From contig JAHBSI010000003.1 of NCBI GenBank assembly GCA_019639195.1, forward strand, positions 186,001 through 250,000: a stretch of 64,000 nucleotides of DNA. The letters run 5' to 3'. Positions 52,653-60,697 of this stretch are shown here, in pieces. This DNA is from Acidobacteriota bacterium. GTDB lineage: Bacteria > Acidobacteriota > Blastocatellia > Pyrinomonadales > Pyrinomonadaceae. Under the pieces are notes generated by a model. The model was not told the origin of the DNA. It saw nothing but the letters and a program-made list of their open reading frames with translations, and made no database searches. The stretch's first letter is position 1, and the number at the start of each line of letters is the position of its first letter. Both the position numbers and the translations under genes were made by a program.

Positions 52653-53872
52653 CTACAAACGGACTTCCGAAACACTGGCAGCGGAAAGAGCTCCAAGATA
52701 TTAGCTCCATTACGATGGGCACATCGCCGCCGTCGAATACTTACAATAGTGAACAAAAAGGCCTCCCGTTCTTTCAAGGAAAAGCTGAATTTACGGCTCT
52801 GCATCCCGTCCCGCAGAAATGGTGCACTGTCCCTGAACGGATTGCGGAAGCAAACGACATTTTGTTGTCTGTTCGTGCTCCCGTGGGGGCCGTTAACATC
52901 GCTGATCGCACGTGCTGTATAGGACGCGGCCTTGCTGCGATTCGCTTTGAGAACTACAAGTATCTTTTCTATTTTCTGAAAAGCGTTGCGAATTCGCTCG
53001 ACGAACATGCAACTGGAACCACTTTTCGCGCTATCACCGCTGGGGTCGTAAAGAACACTAGTGTTCCCCTCCCGCCGGTGGAGGAGCAGGAGCGGATCGT
53101 GGCGAAGATCGAGGAGCTTTTTTCGGAGCTGGACGCCGGGGTCGAAAGCCTCAAAAAAGCCCAGGCCCAACTAAAAACCTACCGCCAGTCCGTCCTCAAA
53201 CACGCCTTCGAGGGCCGCCTCACAAACGACAACATCAAAGACGGCGAACTGCCGGCGGGGTGGAAGTTTATAGGTTTTTCTGAAGTTGCCACCGTCAAGT
53301 CAAACCTAGTTGATCCGGGGCAGTTTCCTGATTCGCCCCATGTTGCACCCGATAATATTGAACGCGAAACTGGAAGGATTTTAGATTACAACACTATCGC
53401 AGAGGACAAAGTAACAAGTCCGAAGCATCATTTCTTTAAGGGACAGATTATCTACTCAAAAATTCGTCCATACCTCAATAAGCTTATTATCGCCCCTTTC
53501 GATGGTCTGTGCAGTGCCGATATGTACCCGATTGAAACTATCCTAGACACTCGTTTCATGTTTTACTCCATGCTTTCGCAGACCTTCGTCGAACAATCAT
53601 CAACCGCTGGTTCACGCTCCGTTCTGCCAAAGATCAATCAGCGCGAACTCTCAAGAATTTTTATGAATGTGCCGCCGACACTCGACGAACAACAACGCGT
53701 CGTCGCCGAGATCGAAAGCCGGCTGAGTGTCTGCGACAAGATGGAAGAAGCGATCGAGGCTGGGTTGAAGCAAGCTGAGGCGCTGAGGCAGAGCATTTTG
53801 AAAAAGGCGTTTGAGGGAAAGCTTGTTCCGCAGATCGATTCGGCTGAAGCCGCCAGCCCGAAGGGCACATAG
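52649..53872 (+). CDS. hsdS: Type I restriction enzyme, specificity (S) subunit
   Basis: The 407-residue protein has two target-recognition domains (about 1-130 and 200-345). Each is followed by a conserved helical spacer: PLPPVEEQERIVAKIEELFS near 140, and VPPTLDEQQRVVAEIESRLS near 350, both ending in a KxAFEGKL-type motif. S subunits decide the bipartite target sequence. It starts with GTG overlapping hsdR. The last codons (the EAASPKGT tail) and the TAG stop are read from a palindromic repeat element that continues into the gap before hsdM, so the C-terminal tail is probably changed by that insertion. Confidence 0.93.
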   Translation: MTTNGLPKHWQRKELQDISSITMGTSPPSNTYNSEQKGLPFFQGKAEFTALHPVPQKWCTVPERIAEANDILLSVRAPVGAVNIADRTCCIGRGLAAIRFENYKYLFYFLKSVANSLDEHATGTTFRAITAGVVKNTSVPLPPVEEQERIVAKIEELFSELDAGVESLKKAQAQLKTYRQSVLKHAFEGRLTNDNIKDGELPAGWKFIGFSEVATVKSNLVDPGQFPDSPHVAPDNIERETGRILDYNTIAEDKVTSPKHHFFKGQIIYSKIRPYLNKLIIAPFDGLCSADMYPIETILDTRFMFYSMLSQTFVEQSSTAGSRSVLPKINQRELSRIFMNVPPTLDEQQRVVAEIESRLSVCDKMEEAIEAGLKQAEALRQSILKKAFEGKLVPQIDSAEAASPKGT

Positions 53873-54031
53873 CCACGCCCTTCAGGGCGTGGACACGTGC
53901 GGCCAATATTGCGCCAGCCCGTTTTAACGGGCTTACCGAAGTTCCGGCTTTAGCCAAAGGACGTTGAAACGCCCTATTAATTAAATATCTCTCTGCACTA
54001 GCCCACGCCCTAAACGGCGTGGCTATGTGCC
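53864..54031. repeat. REP-like palindromic element between hsdS and hsdM
   Basis: A 16-base inverted repeat (GGCACATAGCCACGCC at 53864-53879, and its reverse complement at 54016-54031) bounds about 170 bases. Inside are palindromes CCACGCCCTTCAGGGCGTGG (53873-53892) and AGCCCGTTTTAACGGGCT (53916-53933), plus a second GC-rich stem near 54003-54022. It resembles REP/BIME units moved by REP-associated tyrosine transposases; none is encoded here. It begins inside the hsdS coding end and lies just before hsdM. Confidence 0.75.
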
Positions 54032-54046
54032 GCTTCGCGGTGATTT

Positions 54047-55528
54047 ATGGACACACAAACAAATTCGATAGTTCAAAAGGTCTGGTCGTTCTGCAACACG
54101 CTGCGTGACGACGGCGTCGGCTATGGCGATTATCTCGAACAGCTTACATACCTGCTCTTCCTGAAAATGGCGGACGAATACAGCAAGCCGCCGCACAACC
54201 GCAAGCTGCCGATACCGGCGGGCTATGATTGGGAATCGCTGCGAACCTTACGCGGTGCGGCACTTGAGCTTCAGTATCTGAAAACGCTGCAGGAATTGGG
54301 CAAAACAAGCGGCATTCTCGGGCAGATCTTCACCAAGTCGCAGAACAAGATACAGGACCCGGCAAAGCTCTACAAGCTCGTTGATCTGATCGACCGCGAG
54401 CAGTGGGCTATGATGGGAGCCGATGTAAAGGGCACCATCTACGAAGGCCTGCTGGAAAAGAACGCCGAGGACACAAAAAGCGGCGCCGGGCAATACTTTA
54501 CGCCGAGAGCTCTGATCAAGACTATGGTCGAGTGTATCCGGCCCGAACCAGGAAAGACGATCGCCGACCCAGCCTGCGGCACCGGCGGATTCTTTTTGGG
54601 TGCGTATGATTTTATTGTCGCGAATTTTGAACTCGACAAGGACAAAAAGACGTTTCTGAAATACTCCACATTCTCAGGAAACGAAATCGTGGCCGCGACG
54701 CGCCGACTGGCGCTTATGAATCTGTTCCTGCACAACATCGGCGACATCGACAGCGAGAATTTCATTTCATCAACAGATGCCTTAGTTGCTCCATCGGCAG
54801 CAAGCTTCGACTACGTTCTCGCTAATCCGCCATTCGGCAAAAAGAGTAGTCAGACATTCACAAACGAAGAGGGCGAGCAGGAAAAAGAAGACCTGACATA
54901 CAACCGGCAAGACTTCTGGGCGACATCGAGCAACAAGCAGTTGAATTTCGTCCAGCACATCAAGACAATGCTCAAAACCACCGGTCAGGCCGCTGTCGTC
55001 GTTCCTGACAACGTCCTATTCGAAGGCGGCGCGGGCGAGACCGTAAGAAAGAAGCTCCTGGAAACGACCGATCTGCATACGATCCTCAGACTGCCTACCG
55101 GCATCTTCTACGCGCAAGGCGTAAAAGCTAACGTGATCTTCTTTGACGCGAAACCCGCCGCCGCGCAGGCCTGGACCAAAGAAGTGTGGATATACGACTA
55201 CCGTACCAATATCCATCACACACTGAAGAAAAATCCGATCAAAGCCGAGAACCTTGCCGAATTCGTTACGTGCTACAACCCGAAGAATCGCCATAAGCGA
55301 AAAGAAACATTCAACGTTGAGAGCAACCCCGACGGCCGCTGGCGTAAGTTTACCTACGACGAAATACTCACACGCGACAAAACGAGCCTCGATATCACTT
55401 GGGTGAAAGATAAATCCTTAGCCGACCTTGATAATTTGCCAGACCCTGACGAACTAGCAACGGTTATCGTCGAGAATATAGAAAGCGCTCTGTCGAATTT
55501 CAAATCATTTCAAGCGACCTTGAAATGA
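54047..55528 (+). CDS. hsdM: Type I restriction enzyme, modification (M) subunit
   Basis: The 493-residue protein has the HsdM N-terminal helical domain, then the SAM-binding motif ADPACGTGGFFLGAYD near 174 and the catalytic NPPFGKKSS near 260 (adenine N6-methylation). M and S form the methyltransferase that protects the host, and with R the restriction enzyme. The order R-S-M is less usual than M-S-R or R-M-S. The gap from hsdS is about 175 bases and is filled by a palindromic element, so hsdM may depend on its own promoter or on read-through. Confidence 0.95.
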   Translation: MDTQTNSIVQKVWSFCNTLRDDGVGYGDYLEQLTYLLFLKMADEYSKPPHNRKLPIPAGYDWESLRTLRGAALELQYLKTLQELGKTSGILGQIFTKSQNKIQDPAKLYKLVDLIDREQWAMMGADVKGTIYEGLLEKNAEDTKSGAGQYFTPRALIKTMVECIRPEPGKTIADPACGTGGFFLGAYDFIVANFELDKDKKTFLKYSTFSGNEIVAATRRLALMNLFLHNIGDIDSENFISSTDALVAPSAASFDYVLANPPFGKKSSQTFTNEEGEQEKEDLTYNRQDFWATSSNKQLNFVQHIKTMLKTTGQAAVVVPDNVLFEGGAGETVRKKLLETTDLHTILRLPTGIFYAQGVKANVIFFDAKPAAAQAWTKEVWIYDYRTNIHHTLKKNPIKAENLAEFVTCYNPKNRHKRKETFNVESNPDGRWRKFTYDEILTRDKTSLDITWVKDKSLADLDNLPDPDELATVIVENIESALSNFKSFQATLK

Positions 55529-56206
55529 TTGCAATTTCAGTTCATATCGTTTCTCACACAAATATGAGCGAAAATGCTGAGCTGTCTGAAACGACATCTA
55601 AAACTCCAAAACTTTACGGGCGCAGTTCAATTGCTGAGTCCTTGAGAATTTCAACTTCGGACGGAATCAATAACTTATGGGTCGCGAGATCGGGCCTGAC
55701 GGCGACCTTTGGCCGGAGGTAAATTTGTTCTTTACAACAAACTCGAAGAGGTATAATCTGAAGCGAAAGATCGGCTGGTGAGTTCAAAGAGCTCGAAAGG
55801 CCAGAACCCGAAGCAGCCCTTGAGGTCCTGCATGAAGAGCCCTGAGAAGTTCGGGGCCGCTTATTCTTCGGGGATTCGATCTTCGCCTGTGCCTTACGAC
55901 GCGGGCGATAATTTTATGGGGTCCTTTCGAACGACCTTGAACGAGCGTTTGAATGGCCTTGAACGGGTGGATGAGACCAGCAGCGAGCTTTATAAAGGGT
56001 ATGACGATAATTCAGAAAGCACTGCTCGGATCCACAACGATCTCGCCCCCGGACGATATCCAACGACGTATATAACCAACGACATAAAGCTCCCATCCAC
56101 CAAGACGATCAAGACCTTCAAGACCATCAAGACTTTGACGGCTCTACCATCAGCTGGGAATGGGACCTTACAAAATATAGAGCACGACGTTAGAGTAGGA
56201 GAAAAG
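55529..56206. other. Low-complexity stretch after hsdM, with a possible promoter
   Basis: About 680 bases without a recognised gene. A 65-codon frame (55525-55722) begins at an ATGA overlap with hsdM but has no recognisable family. TTTACA (55731-55736) and TATAAT (55752-55757) could be a promoter, although the 15-base spacing is short. From 55778 to 56206 the frame of the next gene stays open without a stop (143 codons), but its composition is odd and a signal peptide begins afterwards at 56207. Tandem-like ATCAAGACC repeats occur around 56108-56140. Confidence 0.4.
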
Positions 56207-58120
56207 ATGAGAAGTCTGAAGATTGGAATATTGATCGCGATCTTGTGCGTATTTGCAAATGCTCAGGGCAGCATGCTCGCCCCGCAAAGGCCTTTTACAT
56301 ATCAGGGCAAGCTAACGCTTGCAAACGGCCTGCCGGCCGATGGGGATTTCGATTTCCTGGTCAAGGTTTTCGACAGTCTGCAGGGAGGCACTTCCCTGGC
56401 CGAAGGCGAATACCTTGCTGTTCATGTGGTGAACGGCATCTTTACGATACCGCTGAGCTTCGACCCGGGTATCTTTTCGTCAAATGAGTTCGCATTTCTC
56501 GATGTGCAGGTTCGTGTGCAGGGCGGGAACTACTTCCAATTAACGCCGCGTCTGCAGATCGGTTTCTCACCGTACGCCGTTACCGCAGATTCTTCTCGGT
56601 CACTGCAATGTTCGGGATGTGTATCTGACGGCCAGATAATTTCTCTTAGCGGCTCCAAGATCTCCGGCGCGGTCGCAAACGCGACGAATGCCGTTACCGC
56701 AGCGAACGTCTCGGGCATCGTTGGCATTAACCACGGCGGAACCGGCAGTTCGACGCAGAATTTCGTCGATCTGATCACGGATCAATCCGTCGCCGGAAAC
56801 AAGACGTTTTCAGGCATCTTGAGCGGCAACGGCTCCGGCCTGTCGAATGTTCCTGGAACGCTTAAATGGAATGTCGTCACGGGCGGCAACCTTCAATTAC
56901 AGTCCAATAACGGATATGTGCTTACAAACACTGCCGCATCGACAGTGACCCTTCCGGCCTCGCCGAATGTTGGCGATGTCGTACGCGTTATGGAAAAGGG
57001 TTCCGGCGGCTTCACCCTCGCGATGAACTCCGGGCAATCGATCCTTGACTGGGCGACGACTCACCAGGAAACCATCTGGACGCGCCAATACACGCTCAAC
57101 GCTTACCCGGCGACCGCCCTCATTTCGGCGATCGCATCTTCCAACGACGGAAACAGGCTCGTTGCGGTTGAATATCCCGGATACGTATATACGTCACAGA
57201 ACGGCGGCCAAACGTGGACGAGCCCCATGCCCTCTGACGTTCGCAACTACACGTGTGCTGCATCCTCGAGCGACGGGTCAAAACTGATCGTCGGGGTTGA
57301 GGGCGGCTATCTATACACTTCGGCAGACTGGGGTGCCACATGGACGCCGAGGTTTACCGACGCAAATCGCAATTGGTACTCAGTGGCGTCTTCGGCCGAT
57401 GGACTTAAGCTTATCGCGGCGGATAATGCGGGTGTTTACACTTCCACGAATGGTGGTGTTAGCTGGACACAGCGGAGAACTGCGTCGCACCTTACCAGGG
57501 TCGCTTCTTCCGCCGATGGCACAAGATTGGTTGCGGCCGAGTACCTTGGCAACATATATACCTCGTCAACTTCTGGCGCGATCTGGATCGAACGGTACAG
57601 TACGACCGGCAATTCTCAGTGGCAGTCGGTCGCGTCGGACTCGACGGGAGCCAAGATCGCCGTGGTCAGGAACTTTGGGCAGATATTGATATCGTCTGAT
57701 TTCGGATTGACCTGGACAGAAAAGACGGTTGGGCCGTCTGGAACGCAGACACGCTGGAGTTCGATCACGATGTCCGCAGATGGTATGCGTATAGCTGCGG
57801 TGGGACCAACATATGCAGGCCCGCCCAGCGTCCCCGGAACGGTCGAGATCTCTTATGATGGCGGCAATTCATGGACGCTCACCGGCTCCGGCACAAGCTG
57901 GTTAGCGGTCGCGATGTCCGGAAACGGCGGCCGAATGGCGGCCAGTATGGCAGATCCGCCTCAGAGTAAACTATATTCCGGGCCGGTCGCCACAACCACT
58001 ATCGTTGACAGCATTACGGGGCCGAAAGATTCAGCCGTCGAGCTCGTCTATATCGGCAATAATCAGTTTGCGATGGTAAGTTCGAGCGGAAATATTGCCC
58101 TTACTCCGCAGACGTATTAA
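56207..58120 (+). CDS. Exported protein with seven BNR/propeller-type repeats
   Basis: The 637-residue protein has a signal peptide (MRSLKIGILIAILCVFANAQ) preceded by AGGAG. A module then starts with FTYQGKLTLANGLPADGDFD, found in many secreted tail-fibre-like proteins. A strand-rich middle part (LSGSKISGAVANATNAVTAA) follows. From residue about 290, seven repeats of the BNR/Ycf48 type appear, such as PGYVYTSQNGGQTW, GGYLYTSADWGATW, AGVYTSTNGGVSW and EISYDGGNSW, making one seven-bladed propeller. It is likely surface-bound or secreted; ligand unknown. The neighbour at 58148 is also exported and may be its partner. Confidence 0.75.
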   Translation: MRSLKIGILIAILCVFANAQGSMLAPQRPFTYQGKLTLANGLPADGDFDFLVKVFDSLQGGTSLAEGEYLAVHVVNGIFTIPLSFDPGIFSSNEFAFLDVQVRVQGGNYFQLTPRLQIGFSPYAVTADSSRSLQCSGCVSDGQIISLSGSKISGAVANATNAVTAANVSGIVGINHGGTGSSTQNFVDLITDQSVAGNKTFSGILSGNGSGLSNVPGTLKWNVVTGGNLQLQSNNGYVLTNTAASTVTLPASPNVGDVVRVMEKGSGGFTLAMNSGQSILDWATTHQETIWTRQYTLNAYPATALISAIASSNDGNRLVAVEYPGYVYTSQNGGQTWTSPMPSDVRNYTCAASSSDGSKLIVGVEGGYLYTSADWGATWTPRFTDANRNWYSVASSADGLKLIAADNAGVYTSTNGGVSWTQRRTASHLTRVASSADGTRLVAAEYLGNIYTSSTSGAIWIERYSTTGNSQWQSVASDSTGAKIAVVRNFGQILISSDFGLTWTEKTVGPSGTQTRWSSITMSADGMRIAAVGPTYAGPPSVPGTVEISYDGGNSWTLTGSGTSWLAVAMSGNGGRMAASMADPPQSKLYSGPVATTTIVDSITGPKDSAVELVYIGNNQFAMVSSSGNIALTPQTY

Positions 58121-58147
58121 AAGCTTAGGCGAGAAATATTAAAAGCT

Positions 58148-58690
58148 ATGCAGCATCGCAAAATACATTTTCACCTGGCTTTGATCGGCATCCTTCTATT
58201 CTCGGTATTCTCGACTTCCGTCGCGGCCCAGAGTGTCGAAAAACAGACGACAGGAACGCCTGAATTCGCTGTCGAGAAACAGGTCATTGTCAGCGGCGGC
58301 GGCAGAACGACATCTTCGCTCTTCACGATCGATTCGTCGATCGTGCAAGCGGCCGCAGGCACACAGGCCTCGGACGACGGAGACGTCGTCGATGCCGGCT
58401 TTTGGACGCCGGAGGTTGCACCGACCGCAGCGACGGCCAGCATTGCCGGCCAGGTTCTGCGCGCCGATCAAAGCGCCATCTCGGGAGCGAGACTCGTGCT
58501 TTCGGACATGTCGGGAATGGAGGTCAATGCCGTTTCGTCGCCGTTAGGTTATTTCCGGTTCGACAACGTCGAGGTCGGCAAAACATACATTCTGACCACC
58601 TCGGCCAAGAATTTCATCTTTGCTCCCTCGAGCATATTGATCAATCTCACCGACGGCATCACCGGGTTGCGGATCGTCGCCACCCAGTAA
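58148..58690 (+). CDS. Exported protein with carboxypeptidase-regulatory-like domain
   Basis: The 180-residue protein has a signal peptide (HLALIGILLFSVFSTSVAAQ). A middle segment (FAVEKQVIVSGGGRTTSSLF) leads to a C-terminal carboxypeptidase-regulatory-like beta-sandwich (SIAGQVLRADQSAISGARLV ... GYFRFDNVEVGKTYILTT). Such domains occur in adhesins and in surface proteins. It lies 27 bases after the propeller gene, with which it is probably cotranscribed, so both may be parts of one surface complex. Confidence 0.75.
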   Translation: MQHRKIHFHLALIGILLFSVFSTSVAAQSVEKQTTGTPEFAVEKQVIVSGGGRTTSSLFTIDSSIVQAAAGTQASDDGDVVDAGFWTPEVAPTAATASIAGQVLRADQSAISGARLVLSDMSGMEVNAVSSPLGYFRFDNVEVGKTYILTTSAKNFIFAPSSILINLTDGITGLRIVATQ

Positions 58691-58731
58691 GTGCGAGATC
58701 GGGGTCGATCTGCCGAGTTCAATGAGCGAGA

Positions 58732-59280
58732 GTGACGATCCGAGCTATTATGAGAGATGGACGCATTTTGGTGCGGTTGGATGAAACGACGCTTAGGGAG
58801 TTTGGCATCGTCGCGGAGATCAGGGGCGAGTTGATGCCGGAGCTTCTTAAGAAGTTCATTTGCGACGCGATAAGGGAGGAGCGGGCGCGTGACCTGATGC
58901 CGTTCAGGGTTGATGACCGATCGGCCCCGGAGGTCGTAAGGGCTGTGACGGGGCGTCAGAGCGATGGCCATCCGTACTTGAAGATCGAGTTTGCAGAACA
59001 TCCGGCGGCGGAGATCGATGTGTTCCAGAAGCGGACGGTCGTGGACGCCGGCGTCGTCGTGCTTTTTCCGTTTGACGACAAAAAAGGCCTTGCCGGCTTT
59101 GAAACGATCGAGACCCAGATCAATGGCGTTGATATCACCTTTTCGGCAGACGAAGATTGCGCCGCGACGCGTGATCCGCTGATCGTCGAACTCGCACAGC
59201 AATTCCTGGAGATGACCGACAACGGCAGCTTCCAACCGGGCATTGAGCTTTATTTTGACGAGAGTTATTCGGAAGAGTAG
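58732..59280 (+). CDS. Protein of unknown function (about 180 aa)
   Basis: The protein reads MTIRAIMRDGRILVRLDETT from a GTG at 58732; an ATG at 58750 is the alternative. It has no signal peptide and is acidic and mostly globular, with segments such as GVVVLFPFDDKKGLAGFETI and DITFSADEDCAATRD. It is complete, with codon use like its neighbours. I cannot assign a family. It lies 41 bases after the preceding exported-protein gene, but its cytosolic look suggests it is not part of that unit. Confidence 0.55.
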   Translation: MTIRAIMRDGRILVRLDETTLREFGIVAEIRGELMPELLKKFICDAIREERARDLMPFRVDDRSAPEVVRAVTGRQSDGHPYLKIEFAEHPAAEIDVFQKRTVVDAGVVVLFPFDDKKGLAGFETIETQINGVDITFSADEDCAATRDPLIVELAQQFLEMTDNGSFQPGIELYFDESYSEE

Positions 59281-59300
59281 CTCGGCGCAGGCGCAAAAAT

Positions 59301-59330
59301 GCCCGCCGTGCATCCCCGAACGCGGCGGGC
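59301..59330 (-). terminator. Terminator for the minus-strand gene at 59.5 kb
   Basis: GCCCGCCG (59301-59308) and CGGCGGGC (59323-59330) form a GC-rich stem. On the minus strand it is followed by ATTTTTGC, consistent with a terminator downstream of the small gene at 59502-59756. Confidence 0.5.
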
Positions 59331-59501
59331 GTGACACTCTCAAACTCGAGAGTTACGAACAGTCCCTGAAATGCAGAACAGAACGGAGACTTTGCTCGTA
59401 ATCGGATCGAAGAATCTCAGCAAACTCCGACCCGACATGCAAAGATTAACCTCTGCGGAAAACTCCTTGGGTAAGCAAGCATACAAACCGGAGAAATAAT
59501 T

Positions 59502-59756
59502 TCAAAAATTTGTTTTTAGCGGTTCGAGAACGACCGTGCGGACGTGAAAGCGGCCTTTGTGAATGCCGCGGGATTGCCGGCCGCGTTGTGGAAAGTGCAT
59601 CGCACGCATCCATTCGGCGAGCATTTGTGCCTGAACGTCGCCGCTTTGGTATTGCTCCGCCGGATTGATCTCGCCGGAAATTGCCTGAAGGCGAAACTTA
59701 CGAGCGCGAGAAGGTATCGTTACAAGAGCGTGGAGTGGGGGTACTTCTTGAGCCAT
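59502..59756 (-). CDS. Small protein of unknown function (84 aa), related to its neighbour
   Basis: The 84-residue protein (MAQEVPPLHALVTIPSRARK) starts after AAGGAT, six bases before its ATG. Its middle (NPAEQYQSGDVQAQMLAEWM followed by RAMHFPQRG) resembles the C-terminal part of the neighbour (MQGGDRHAEIQAEQLRKERF followed by PADEG), suggesting a shared short helical motif. No signal peptide or membrane segment is seen. A palindrome lies in the leader at 59766-59784. The reading is plausible but not certain, because an opposite-strand frame is also open. Confidence 0.5.
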   Translation of the reverse strand: MAQEVPPLHALVTIPSRARKFRLQAISGEINPAEQYQSGDVQAQMLAEWMRAMHFPQRGRQSRGIHKGRFHVRTVVLEPLKTNF

Positions 59757-59765
59757 ACGTGATCC

Positions 59766-59784
59766 TTAGCATATAAAATGCTAA
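59766..59784. promoter_or_regulatory. Palindromic operator-like site before the 84-aa gene
   Basis: TTAGCAT-ATAAA-ATGCTAA is a perfect 7-base inverted repeat with a 5-base centre, ten bases upstream of the start of the 84-residue gene and near its promoter. It may be a repressor site or part of the promoter. Confidence 0.4.
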
Positions 59785-59843
59785 TGACCAGCGTTCTCGA
59801 TTTTTGTCTGCTGGAATACCCGAAAGGTTTGATTCCCGGCACG

Positions 59844-60050
59844 TTAGCCGGCCGTCGTCGGTGATGTGTCCTTTGAGCCCTCGTCTGCCGGAAAGCGCTC
59901 TTTGCGGAGCTGCTCGGCCTGGATCTCGGCATGCCGATCGCCGCCCTGCATCTTCTCCGTAATGCTGAGTTCGCCGGGCGTTCGAGCGGGCTGAATGTGG
60001 TTGCCGAGTCCTCCGTAGGTCTTCTTTGCGGGAATATCGTTTGATGCCAT
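59844..60050 (-). CDS. Small protein of unknown function (68 aa)
   Basis: The 68-residue protein (MASNDIPAKKTYGGLGNHIQ) is preceded by AAAGAG three bases before the ATG. Its C-terminal half (QGGDRHAEIQAEQLRKERFP) resembles a stretch in the next minus-strand gene. It is hydrophilic and without a signal peptide, with a predicted helix in the second half. Family unknown. Both small genes might be linked in one unit, with 87 bases between them. Confidence 0.5.
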   Translation of the reverse strand: MASNDIPAKKTYGGLGNHIQPARTPGELSITEKMQGGDRHAEIQAEQLRKERFPADEGSKDTSPTTAG

Positions 60051-60135
60051 CTCTTTGATCTATCCTCGAAAAAACGCGGGATCTTGTCCTTTCATTGTAA
60101 GCGAATCGCGACCGAACAAGCCAATTTCCGAAAGC

Positions 60136-60166
60136 AAAAAGCCGCCTTCGGATCAGAAAAGGCGGC
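60136..60166 (-). terminator. Terminator of the 78-aa exported protein gene
   Basis: GCCGCCTT (60141-60148) and AAGGCGGC (60159-60166) pair perfectly. On the minus strand the stem is followed by TTTTTGC. It lies 34 bases after the stop at 60200. Confidence 0.75.
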
Positions 60167-60199
60167 CTTCGTCAAAATACAAAAAGAAAGAACAGCACG

Positions 60200-60436
60200 T
60201 CAGGCGTATCTTTCGTCGGATCTCATATCGACGTAGATCACGTCAATATAGGCAAATTGCGGGCGTTGAGGTGGACGCTGCGGCGGAGGATCCGGCCTTT
60301 TCGGCTGAGGATTCACCACCGGCGGATCGCCTTTCGGCGGCGGATTATTCGGCTGACCGCCCTGTTGGGCCGACACCGCAAGTGCGGATGCCCCAACCAA
60401 GGCCGTCGTTAACAAAAAATGTCGAAATGCTCTCAT
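60200..60436 (-). CDS. Small exported proline-rich protein (78 aa)
   Basis: The 78-residue protein has a signal peptide (MRAFRHFLLTTALVGASALA, ending near VSAQQ). A Pro-rich middle follows (NNPPPKGDPPVVNPQPKRP, then PPQRPPQRP), and a short C-terminal segment FAYIDVIYVDMRSDERYA. It is likely periplasmic or a cell-surface linker. No family is recognised. It has its own terminator, and GGGAG lies about fifteen bases before the ATG. Confidence 0.65.
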   Translation of the reverse strand: MRAFRHFLLTTALVGASALAVSAQQGGQPNNPPPKGDPPVVNPQPKRPDPPPQRPPQRPQFAYIDVIYVDMRSDERYA

Positions 60437-60697
60437 TACTTCTTTTCACTCCCTATCAAGATCAACGCAGCATAGGGAAAGTAAGGGAAAGTGCAGCGTC
60501 TTCCGCTTATTTTACAGCAAGTTAAGTGCCACTCGCCTGCATTATGACGCATCCGCGGCAAAATAGGTTGGAAACCTTTCGAGGCCGACCGCAGTTTCGG
60601 CGCAAATGCACCGATTGGGGCTATTTTTATACGTTTTGGTTGGTTTCGGCAAGCCCGCAGATGCGCAGCCTTAACACTTTTTGGCATAATCGGGGCT

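Noticed and set aside
55525..55722. A 65-codon frame starting at an ATGA overlap with hsdM
   Set aside because: The overlap is suggestive, but there is no recognisable domain and the composition is poor. It is kept only as a possibility in the gap description.
58721..58783. A 20-codon frame (MSESDDPSYYERW) before the 182-residue gene
   Set aside because: Too short, no ribosome-binding site, and it overlaps the start of the larger gene.
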